Shown in pieces: positions 43,027-55,100 of a stretch of 64,000 bases of DNA. Numbering within the stretch: position 1 is the stretch's first letter; each line of letters starts with the position of its first letter. Below the pieces are notes generated by a model that worked only from the letters and a program-made list of their open reading frames with translations, was not told the DNA's origin and made no database searches. The DNA lies in the NCBI GenBank assembly GCA_020055645.1, contig CM034546.1:37572001-37636000 (forward strand). Direction: 5' to 3'. The DNA comes from Tomocerus qinae. Its lineage: Eukaryota; Arthropoda; Collembola; Entomobryomorpha; Tomoceridae. A program made the translations under genes and the position numbers.

Positions 43027-46000
43027 ACCTTGTTCCCTGAAAACAGCAAAGCTGTGAATGAAAAGAAAAGTAAATTAGTTTGTGCTTTTCATTTCATTCT
43101 CATGCATGCATAGCTCAATATTGCGTTTTGTGTTATGAGCGCATTAATTTAAAATATTATTTTATCCGAGTGAATTGTTCTGTTGACATCAATAAATATA
43201 AAAAAGTTTACCTCTTCAATCTTAAAACCTAAATCACAATAATCATTTAATTCAAAACCTAATGTTTTTTCCTTATTTTAATTTTAATGATTTATTTTCA
43301 TTTATTTTAATGATGCATTTATTTAATGTTATACTGTGTTGTGTCGGCAAATGTCATATGTTTTTGACAGCACAGTGATAATATTATTATTATGCCAATG
43401 ACGAAATTATGTGCAAAAGAATTCGAAAGTTTGTTTGATTAAGTAGGCACTTTGGCTTGGGCAGCAGGTAGTGAGAAAATATAATAGATTTTTTGACATA
43501 TTCGCAATCTAGAGTGTGTGTACGTACGCTGTACGGCCATTTTAGGAGCTAAGACCTTAACCGTTCGACTGAAAATTGCTAAACGTATTTATACAATTTG
43601 GTCTTGTGCAATCTTGTATGCCCACTATTTTTACCTACTATAATTTAGAGCACCAGATACATTCACCTCTACGACTACGTGTCAAAATAAACCAAAAATG
43701 CAACTGCTCTTCTACGTGTGAAAACTATTTAACTCTTTGTTTACTTTTAGCTCACCTGCATGTAACGAAATCAAAAATAATAGCTGAAATTATTATAATT
43801 ATTATTATTTATTATTATTAGTTGTAAGAACGACGGGAATTAACGGACATAAATTGTTTTAAGTAATTGTGCACACTAGAAAGCATTTGGTCAAAGATTA
43901 AACTAAACGTAATGTGGTGCAATGGTAATGAATAATGAAGCAGTAATTGTTTTCACATGTCATTATTCTGTTACTGAAAATCGAACAGTTTTAATTTACT
44001 GTGTCGCACTCGCATGTAGCGCAGTTCAGGTACACATACTATAAAATCTATCGACTACAGCACATAATCTAGTGCCTTGTACAGCCATAGCTTATATTTA
44101 TGTCTTTGCAGCGTTAGGAATTTAAAAGATTAATTCGTATATATTTGAATCAATTCGTTTACGCAATGATTCGGAAAAATCTTTCAATGATTCAAGTTCA
44201 TTGTATGCTGAGAAAGGATTGTCACAATGTGCGGTGCTATATATTTGCTGTCAATAGAGGGGAAATTATGCAACTATACGTGTTGGTACCAATCCTCATT
44301 CCATCATTTCTATCGTCCATAACCTGACATAAACTGTCAACTGTGACTATTGTTATTGCACCTTATTGTTTTATTTTCTTAACATGGATTGATGCATAGA
44401 GAAAGACCATAGTTACCATCATAGAGAACCTTATCAGATATGACGTCATACTCTATGGTAGCAGGAAAAGTAGCATAAAAATCTAAAAACGTTCTTCCGG
44501 TTGCCGAAACGTAAAAAGTAGGAGGTGCAGCACGCTGGAATTTACATATGTTGTGCTCAAATATTTGATCAATTATGTCCCCGAATTTCATCTCTTTTGG
44601 AGTTTGCAGTATACCGTTTTTATATCAAATTCTGTAACAGATTTTTATTTCCCTATTAATTACATGCAAAAACCGTGCCTACAAAATAATTAATATCTCT
44701 CGTTTGGGAGGGTGCAGCACTCTGGTTCTTGCATGCTTTGAAAATAAGGAATTAAATCTAAACCTCAGCAAAATTTCAACTTCATATTCCTTTGCAGTCC
44801 CTATTTTAAGATAGGGCCGAATATTACACTAATATGTGGATTTCGTCCTTTGTTAATGTTTCAACATTCATTGGATCTATATTATAATATAATGTATAAT
44901 TTATAGAATAATTTTAACCGTCTATAATAAAACTAGGTTGGTGATTTATGATTTTCAGTTTTCAATTACATGCATTGTACTTGGTTAAAGATTAACTATT
45001 TATTGAAAAATTTGGAGTTTTTTGGTACTAAATATGTTTTAAACACACTTTATTTTTTATATAAGCGCACAAAATATATTGAGTTTCAAAGCAGTTGGAA
45101 TGCATTTTAAGCAAAGGACATGAAAAAACACTTCAGTGGTCAAAATGTAAGTCTAAGTAAATTATTCATTTTTGAATGAAACACAGCACACCGTTGTTGA
45201 TAATGTAATGTATCGGGTAGTTCAATTTTAATATATAACAACGTCTGAAATAATGCAATAAATTTACCAATCTATATACGTATCTACCTATCTATGTGTC
45301 TATGTTTGTCTGGTAGGAGAGCCTAGAGAACCTGTACATAATACGTGTAACGCAAAACCGCCTCCCCCATGTGTAACACAGGTGATGACTGTAACACTTT
45401 TGGGTATAGCCTCCTCCTCCCATCAACTGCACACGTAATATATGCACGCTCCTTAAAAGCAAAAACGCAAAATGTGCATGCTCATTTCCTCTAAAGCACC
45501 GAAATGAGTTGTTTCACAATATTATACCATCAAAGCAATAATAGTTTACATTACATAAGTTGATTATTGGTGATTAAATGAAAATTATTAGCGAAAGGGA
45601 CATTTTGTAATGATCGTAATGTGCACATTAATTGGCATTTCAAAACATCTAATACAAATTGGTGTTGCTATATCAACTAACTTATTTAGCATTTTTATTA
45701 GAGCTGATTTTACCTTTTACTGCCCCCTTGATATCTTTGTGCCACTTTGCACACCTTTTTAAGAATTAAATATAACAGTATTGGTTAATCTTAGTGAAGT
45801 ACCAATGATTTTTTTTGGAATTGTTTAGTTACTGTGATGGGTAGCCTGCTAAATTTCTCTTAAGTGCTAGGTCCCCCCTTAGCTGGGTTCACTAGTAGTT
45901 TAAGTAAGGTAAAGCATTAGGCCGTTCCAAATTCTTCTTTCTTGTTATTAGAATTACTTAAATTATTGCAAAATAGTTATACTTAAATTAGTTATTATGG

Positions 46001-46199
46001 TTAAGTAAACATATTTAAATGTAATTCGCTAACTACAGATATGAGCATATTAGGTAAGTGATAGATATGGGGTTAAACGATTTTGAATTAGTGAACAGCA
46101 TAGTTACTTCTTACAAACTGAAAATTACTTCGCGCTCCTTTCTTTCATTGAGGCCGTTAATTTAACATGGCTTCAATTTGAGAAAAAACCTGAAATATT
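43027..46199. other. Intergenic, no gene seen
   Basis: AT-rich. It contains the second copy of a dispersed repeat at 45788-45905. Short open frames have no support. Confidence 0.45.
45788..45905. repeat. Dispersed repeat, copy 2 of 2
   Basis: GTACCAATGATTTTTTTTGG, then CCTGCTAAATTTCTCTTAAG and TGCTAGG, matching 31469-31590. Confidence 0.6.
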
Positions 46200-49100
46200 T
46201 TAAGGATTTAGGTCCATATAAACGTCTTCCTGGTTTGGACAGTCGGATGACTCGCCGTTCAAATCTTCAATTTTCTATAATGAAAGAATTGTTTCTCCAA
46301 TTGAACACAATTAAAGTAAAATTTGTTGAATAATTGGTTTTTATCAATAAAAACTATTATAAGTTATTTTAGTTTAATACGAAAGACATCGTTCAAAGTT
46401 GATATTGGTTTATTTAAGGCTTACGTAATCCATAAAGAAATATCTCAAGGAACTGAAATCAGGTCGGTCCGTAGCATTTTTGTTCCAACAGGTGAGCATA
46501 ATCTTGTACCTGCACGACAGAGTGAAAAAGCTTGCAAGACGTTAAAAATTCTCGTTTTATCAGTATTTATTAGAGCTGATTTGATATACCATAATAAAAT
46601 AAAGATATCAATTTTGGTATATGAATTTCAATCTGCAGAGTGCTTCTTATTGACTTAAAAGGCAACATTGGAATAAAATCTTACACTTCATTGGAGGCAT
46701 ATTTTGGTTTCAGATTTCTGAGTCCCTGGTCCAACATCTCCACGAACTCAATAGTCCAGGTAATTCCAGGAAAGGGGACGTCTCCAAGAGAGAATATTTC
46801 CCAGATAGTGACGCCATAGGCCCAGACATCGGACTGAGTGGAGAAGGTCATTTCTCTAAGAGACTCGATAGCCATCCATTTCCACGGCAGAGGATTTGAT
46901 TTGTCCGTTTTCTTGTAGTCCACGTAATTATACATCCGACGACTTAATCCGAAATCCGATATTTTTACTACTTCCCTCTCTGTCAGCAGAATATTCCGGG
47001 CAGCCAGATCCGAGTGAATTACCTCAAAGCAGAAAATGGAAATCATTAAAACGATAATGTCTACCTACAAATTGCATTTCATTTAATATTTGTACAAACA
47101 TGTTTCAAGGATAGATAATCCATCCCGTTGGCAATTTCCTCTGACCATCTTGGACATTTTGTGTATGATTCCGATCTACAAATGAATTGCAATAATCAAA
47201 ATACTTCGATAAATCAAATCCCTTTCACATTTTTACCTAAGGAAATCCATGGTTTCCGAAATTTCTTGTTTCATGTTTCGTAGATGACTGTGTAAAGATC
47301 CCATCGAGCAAAGTTCAGTTGCAATGAACAATACACCTAAAATACACGGTAATATTATTTCATGGAATTAATTTATAAAATATACTGTTTTAAATACAAT
47401 ATCTAGTTGGATTTAATAAAAGCAGTTTTCACCTGTTTTAATCTCTTGTGTATAGGCTCCAACTAATTTGATTATATTTTCATGTCCACCGACGTAGATC
47501 ATTATTTTTAATTCGGAAAGCATTCCTTTTAGACCTTCAGATGAGCAGATATTTCTTGTCGTTTTAAATGCAAACTCCCCTCGAGTGTGAATGTTTCCCT
47601 TGTACACCGTTCCAAATTCTCCTGAGCCCAAAATTTGTTTTTTGTCTACAGCAATAAAGTAGTATCCAAAATGAAACCAATATATAATATTCCATGTTAA
47701 CAATTCCAAAGTATAATCTGACCTATTTCGAAAGAATCCTTAGCCATTTCGTACTGCATGTCATAGGGTAGTGCGAATGGATTTGATTGTGTGGACTGTA
47801 GACTTTCGTTCCCTTGAAAAAATTCATCTATCTCCGACTCAGTTAAATGGGTAATTATTCGCTGCATAACAATTTTTCCAATTGTAAAAACGCTTTGTGA
47901 CTCTGTAACTCTGGTTACTTATGAATTTTAAAATATAAATGCACTCACCTGCGAGGCTCTCAGGCGGCGTATCAAATACACAGTAAGCAATATGAATGTT
48001 AAAAGACAAATCAATATCGTCAGAATCAAAATCGAGGTAATCCCAAATACGGAATCTGTATCTAAAGTTTTAAATGCGCATAAAATTCTCTTTATTGCTT
48101 TTTGCTTAGTTTAAATCTATACAGTTAAAAGCGGCTGACCTGTTTTGGTCGATATTTTAAAAGATTTAGTAGCATTTCCAAATGTATTTGATGCTGTACA
48201 CACATATTCTCCATTCAACGTGTCATTGTAGTCCGAAAATATTAATTGTTTGAAGTTTTTCTGACCGAAGACGTTTGAAGCTTCAATGGGCTTTATCAGA
48301 AAAAAATGTAAATATATTTCTGATAAAATAATCTTTATAGCACATAAATCATTGTTATTAATACCGTCTACGTTTTCTATAGATTACTAAAATCATGTAA
48401 AAAAGTAGCATCAGAGATAATGAAATCTTATGTCGCTAAATTACAATCCGTTTGCCTAATAGTGTTGGGTAATATATTGTAGTCAAATGGCCGCCATCAA
48501 AACACACCCAAAAGGCGGTCAACAAGGTAAGAGTGTAAGAAGAGTCAAATCCCATAAACTATATCTTTGAATCGAATATTTAATTAAAAGTTTTAAAGTT
48601 GGTGTTTTTTCTTTTGAAATGAATAAAGCACATAATTTCTATCCAGATGGCGCAGTTTTCAGTTAGTGTTATACCATAATCACCTAAAATTAAACAGTTT
48701 ATTTATTTTTTGCCGTTTTGATGTTTAATTTTTTAACTGCGCCCATGCATATGCAGGGGTTTGGTCATTTTTATCACCCTGTCCCATGTTTGACCTCATT
48801 TTTCACTTCTAGATTAGGTACAGAAAGTTTGAAATGATTATCTCTTACCGTTATGGAGTTATCGGGCTAAAGGATAGTAGAGAAAAACAGATTGGACATT
48901 CCAATAAAACAGATCTGCTACTTAAAAAGCTTTCTTTAAAGGTATAGGAAATGGAAACAATAATGATACGAAAGTTCTATTGATACCATTCGCATTTGGG
49001 CAAGCCTTAATTGGGCACAAACATTTAAATAATTTGCATGTTGTGCATGTTGCATGTGCATGAGTTGTCCAAGTTTGTTATCTAATTAGATTATTATATT

Positions 49101-52100
49101 AAAAGCTGGACAGTGCTCTTGAATCCACGGTTAGATATAAAAGGTTTGATGGGTATATAAATCTAACAGAGCATTAATGTGTACATAAACTCACTCTCAC
49201 GCGGACAGAAATAATCTCAAACGGTCTATGGAAACATTCCATGAAAGCTGCAGATCCGGCAAGCTCTCTTTGAATAACTATCTCGAAAAATCTGTACTTT
49301 AATGTCGTGGTTGGCTATCGTCTATCTCTGCCTAACATGTCAAATAAACAGAAATTAGCCAGAATTAATGCTAAATGTGACTTTTATTATCTATAAAAGT
49401 CACGATCAATAATTAACAATTAATTCAATCAAATCAAATCTCCAAAAATCAATTATCCAAAATCAATCAAATATCGGAGCACTACTAATCTCGTCCTGTC
49501 TGGTCTCTCTCCAAAGCAAGTCTGTCCGTTGGTTCTTTTTTCTTCTCTCTTGTACGCGTCCAATTTCTCGCTCCTGATTCGTTCCCTATCAAGGAAGTCT
49601 CAAGTCCGCGCGAACATCCTTCCCCTCCGGATGGTGGCAAAGGCACATCCGCTTCCCCTCGTTTGGATTTGTCATCTGTATCCACATCCAAAACGCACAA
49701 CTTTACAACGGGGCGCTTGAAGATTCCTGTCTTCGTCTTCACGTCTACAACTCTAGTTATTCCATCTTGTCCAGGATAGAGTTTCACGATTTTTCCTTTA
49801 GGCCAATAGTTCCGTTCCAAGTTGTTGTCGACTATGACCACAAGATCTCCCTCCTTCACTGGCTTTAAATTTCGATGCCACTTAGTTCTTCGAATTAAAG
49901 TCGGAAGATACTCCTGCACCCATCTTCTCCAGAAATTGTCTGAGAGTCGCTGGGCTGTTCTCCATTGTTTTTTCAAGCACATGTCAGCATTCGTAAATAC
50001 TCCAGGTGTTCGGACCCCACTAGAACTGCCAATCAGAAAGTGATTGGGAGTTAAGCATTCATCGTCATTCGGGTCAACCGATAAATGAGTCAGTGGACGG
50101 CAGTTTACTGAATGTTCTGCTTCAGTTAAAACGGTCCGTAGCACTTCCTCCTTCGGAGCTTGTTCCTTCAATGTTATTTTCAGGGCAGTCTTCACAGAAC
50201 GCACCAATCTTTCCCAGCTTCCCCCCATATGGGGAGCTGCGGGGGGTATGAAATGCCAATCGATACCCCTGGTAGTCATTTCTCTCTTGAGTTTTTCTTG
50301 GTCAAAGTCTTGAAGAGCTTTCTTCAATTCCGCATCAGCTCCTCGGAAGTTGGTGCCATTATCCGAATAAATTGCTGTCGGATTTCCACGTCTTGAAATG
50401 AAACGGCGAATCGCCATAATGGCAGAGTCGGTAGCCAGCGACGAAGCCAATTCAAGGTGGACGGCTCTCGTGGACAAGCAAGTGAAGAGCGCACCATATC
50501 GCTTTTCACGTCTTCTTCCCACCGTAATTTCCATGGGCCCGAAATAATCAAGACCCGTCACTGAAAATGGTCTGTCATATTTCTGTAATCGGCAGTGCGG
50601 TAACTGTCCCATCTGTGGTTGGCATGGAGTAGCTCTTCCCAGTTTACATTTCTGGCATCTGCTCCAAACTCCTCTCACAGCGGCACGAATATCAATTATC
50701 CAAAAACGTCGTCGTAATTCATTTGCTACAGTTTCTTGTCCAATATGTCCAGCCCGGACATGGTAGTGGTGAATTAGAAGGCGAGTAAATGGATGTTTGG
50801 AGTCAAGAATAATGGGATTCTTCATCTCCACTGTCATCTCAATCGAATTTTGAGTTCGTCCTTTCAGTCGCAATAATTCTTGGTCATCCAGAAATGGTGA
50901 AAGCGTGAAAAGTCTGCTAGATTTCTCCACCTGATTTCTTTTCTTCAAGGCTTCAATGTCTCCAGAAAAACTTTCACTTTGAACTTGCTTGAACCATTTC
51001 ATTTCAGCTTCTAAAAATTCAGCAGGAGTCAATTCTGATTTGAGTCGCAGATTCTTCTTCAGTCTAATATTTTTCACGAATCTGCTAACCCAAGCTGTCG
51101 TTCTTATTAATTGCAAATAAGAAGCGAACTTTTCAATATCTGGAAGAGTGGCCCGGCTGCTAGCTTCAATTGTCACGCAAACCTGCTCTCGTTTCAGCTC
51201 CAACTCTTCCACGTCGTCAAAATCTTCAATTTTAATCTTCTCTTTTTCTTTCGCCTATTCTTCATTAGGGAGTTTCAGAAAGGATGGTCCGGTAAGCCAC
51301 CGACAGTTTTCTTCGAAGTCACACTGAGAGGAATCTCGTGTGGCCTCGTCCGCCACATTTTCCAAAGTCGGTACCCACTTCCAATCTGAAATGTCCGAAG
51401 TCTCCATAATTTCTCCGATTCTGTGGGCCACAAAGGGCTTGTAGTTGCGAGAATCCGAACGCAACCAACACAGAACTGTCTTGGAGTCACTCCAGTAAGT
51501 AGTAGTCTCAAATTTTATTTCATGTTCTTCCTTAATAGTCTGTGCCAATCTGCAAGCCATAACCGCTGCTTGCAATTCCAGTCTTGGGATTGACATCGGT
51601 TTCAAGGGTAAGACCCTCGTCCTGGCAGTAATCAGGGTAGTCATGATATTCGTATTATTGTCTACACGAATGTATGCAGCAGCGGCAAAGGCTTTCTCGC
51701 TGGCGTCACAGAAGATGTGCAGCTGGATATTCGTACTTTCAGGCACAACAAAATAACTTCTGGGGATATTCATCACGCGTATTTTCTGCAATTCCTCCAG
51801 CCATCGCATCCACTTCTCATTCAACATGTCAGTGAGATTATCATCCCATCCGATCGCAGATCTCCAAATATCTTGCAGCAAGATTTTCGCTTTAACTGTG
51901 AAATGGGCGACAAATCCCAGCGGGTCGAAAATGGACATCACAAGTTTCAAAACTTCTCTTTTCGACGGACGTCTGGTTCCATTCACAACGTCTGGATCTA
52001 CTTTATGGAAACTGCAATTAAATGTAAACTTATCAGTGTCAGGATTCCACCGTAGACCCAAAACTCGTTCCATTTGCACTACTTTGTCGCTATCCATATC

Positions 52101-55100
52101 TTTCACTTCCGATTCCAACTTGGAGAATAACTCAGGATACTTTTCCCGTAATTTCAGCAGAACTTTTCGGGAACTGCAAGTCCAATTCACGATTTGAAAT
52201 CCTCCTTGTTGGTGCACATAAATTACTTCTGAAATTCTCTTTTCAGCTTCTAATTCATTGTCGGTGCTGTCCAGGTAGTCGTCGACGTAGTGGCGCTTTA
52301 CTATCGCTTCTACTGCTTCAGGAAATGTATCTTGAAATTCCCTGGCGTTCCTATTCTTGATTTCTTGAGCCAAACATGGACTGCACGTGGCTCCAAACGT
52401 CATGACACACATTTCATATGTGTCAGGGGGCTTTTCTCTGTCCTTTCCCCTCCAGAGAAATCTCTGGGCACATCTATCTTCCTGTCGAACTAGGACGCGG
52501 TGAAACATATCAGCTATATCACCGCTGAAGGCTATTTTACGTTGCCTGAATTTCATGAGTACTCCCACAAGATTCGATAACTGATCAGGCCCTGCGAATA
52601 AATTTTCATTAAGACTTATACCTCGGCTCCGAGCAGCGGCATCAAATACGAGGCGGATCTTCCCAGGCTTATTGGGATTAGTCACGGCGAAATGAGGTAA
52701 ATACCAAGTTTTGTCAGTTTGAATGGCAGCCTCCTCTCGTGGTAATTTCTTCACGTATCCTTTCGAAATGTAATCTTCAATCTTCAAACAGTACTGTCTG
52801 GAATATTCGGGATCACGATCCATCTTTTTTTCTATGATCTTGAGTCTTGACAAAGCGTTGCACTTACTTTCAGGTAGACAGATATTGTCCGATTTCCACA
52901 ATAAACCTGTCTCCCAACGATTGTCACTTCGACTAATGGTCTTGTCCATTATTTCTCTGCAACGAATTTCTTCTTTCGATTTCGGGAGATTCATCACAGC
53001 TCTAACTCCAAAAGTTTCAGTCTTAAAGGACTACTTGACAAGGTGATGCAATGAATCCTCTTCCTCATCTTTAAAAACGTGCATAGTGAATTGCTTGTCA
53101 ACACGGCCTTTGAAATTATGCACATTACCGTGAGCTGACCATCCAAGTTTGGTTCTACTGAGACATGGTCCGTCGTCCGCTCCAGTAACAATTTCTCTTG
53201 CAATTATCAAAGTACCATGATCTTGTCCAATGAGAATTGTCGGCTTGGCACAATCCATAGAAGGGGCAAGTCCAGGGTTCATGTAACTCCACTTCTTCGC
53301 CAAGTCTCTCATCTTTACTGTCTGCAGCGGTAAATCCAAACTTTTCACTTTTTTCACATTCTGCAGCAAATATTCGGTGTCGGTATCTTTTCCAGAAACA
53401 TGCAACTCGATTTGTTGTGAAGGTTCACTCACGATCACTGAGTTTGTCCATTGTCGTCTGAACTGCACTGTAGGTCCACTGGCGCCTATTTTTTCAGCTA
53501 TGTGCGATTCAACCATAGTGCAGGTCGATGCATCATCCAGCATAGCATATTTCGAAACAGTTCCAGTAGGTCCCCTTAACTTCACAGGCAGAACTCGCAG
53601 TAGCACTGACTTTTCAAGAACAGTAGTATGATGTGACACATGTGATGTGTCAGTAGTTTCAGTTTCCTTTGGATTCTCTGTTTGCTGTGGTGTCGATCTT
53701 GTCTCCTCTGGGGTGGGATATTTCTTATGTAACGAACTATGATGTCTTCCTCGGCATCTGTTTGTTCCACAACCTTCTTCCTTACAGTTACGTGAATGAT
53801 GTCCAAACTTAAGGCATAAAAAACAGACCTTATTATCTGTCACCAGCTTCCACCGAGAGTCGATATCTTCTTTCCAGTAGCCACGACAATTTCTTACGTC
53901 ATGGTTTTTCTGACAAAACAAGCAGCACTGTTTTCCTGAATGGGAGGCATCTGATTTCGTATTGTCAGTCACAGTCAACACACGTTCTCCACGATCGGTA
54001 TTTCTTTTACCTTTCTTGTCAGTTTTCGGTTCCGAGTAGATTGTCGGTGTGGAGATGAGGCTGATTGCTTTCGCTTCAACTTTCAACCAATTTGAAAAGT
54101 CTTTAAGATTTATATTTTCAAAAATAACTGCTTGTCTTGCCCATTCTTTTCTGGATGTAGGCGGCAGCTTATTCACTAAATCTTCCATCAGCTGAGGATT
54201 ATCCAGATGACCCGCCGTTTTCAAAGTCTCCATCGTACTGATTAAATTTCGTACGGCGTTAGAAAATTCGATGATCATTTCAGGCTTGTCTTCTTTCGGG
54301 GAAGGTGTCTGCTTCGCTTTTTCAATCAAACTTTTGATAATGTAGGCAGGCCTACCAAATCCAGTCTCCAGAGTTTCCAAAACTTCTTCTAGGCTGTCCG
54401 GTATGGCCATCATTGCGAGAACTGCGTCTCTCGCCTTTCCTTTCAGGCACTTTCGAAGTCGAGCCATATTTTCTTGCTTGGTGAATCCACATGTCTCGGT
54501 CGATCCTCGAAACTCGGCAATAAAATTTGGCCACTCTGAAGGGTTTCCATCAAATGTCGGTAGATCCTTACTTACTGATTGTCGAGCCATCATTTTCTTC
54601 AGATTGTCTTCTTGAGGTTTCGTCGCACCTGAACATGACTTAACAGCTTGCAGAATAGCTTGAGCCAACTGATTCGTACTACTATCTGGCATTGGGTCGA
54701 CCAAGGGGTTTCCATCGGCATCAGCTTTGACAGACCAATCGCGAACTGCCCGCTGCCCTCTCGTAACGCTATCTACACTTACGTCATCGTCGTTGTCACT
54801 CAATTTTTGGTCGCTGTTTTCTTCATCATCGATTTCAGCTTGTTGCAATTTCAGTCGTTTCTGTGAGATCAGCTTCTCACGTTCCAATTTTTTCTTCAAA
54901 TGTTTCAGTTCAAGGGCTTCAACATTATTTTCTAATTCGGCTAATGCTTCAGCTTCTTCCAGGTCAGTTTTCAGCTTACGGGCAGCAGAACTTCTCGATG
55001 TCTTTCTACTTGCTCGATCAGCGGAAGTCCCAGTCTTTACTCTTGACGGTTGGCTTTTCAATTCTGACACATCGTCCTCGGAGTCATCGATGCTTATCGC

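Noticed and set aside
43576..44591. Frames of 60-81 codons, one resembling a small soluble protein
   Set aside because: No domain or conserved neighbour; I cannot support a gene.
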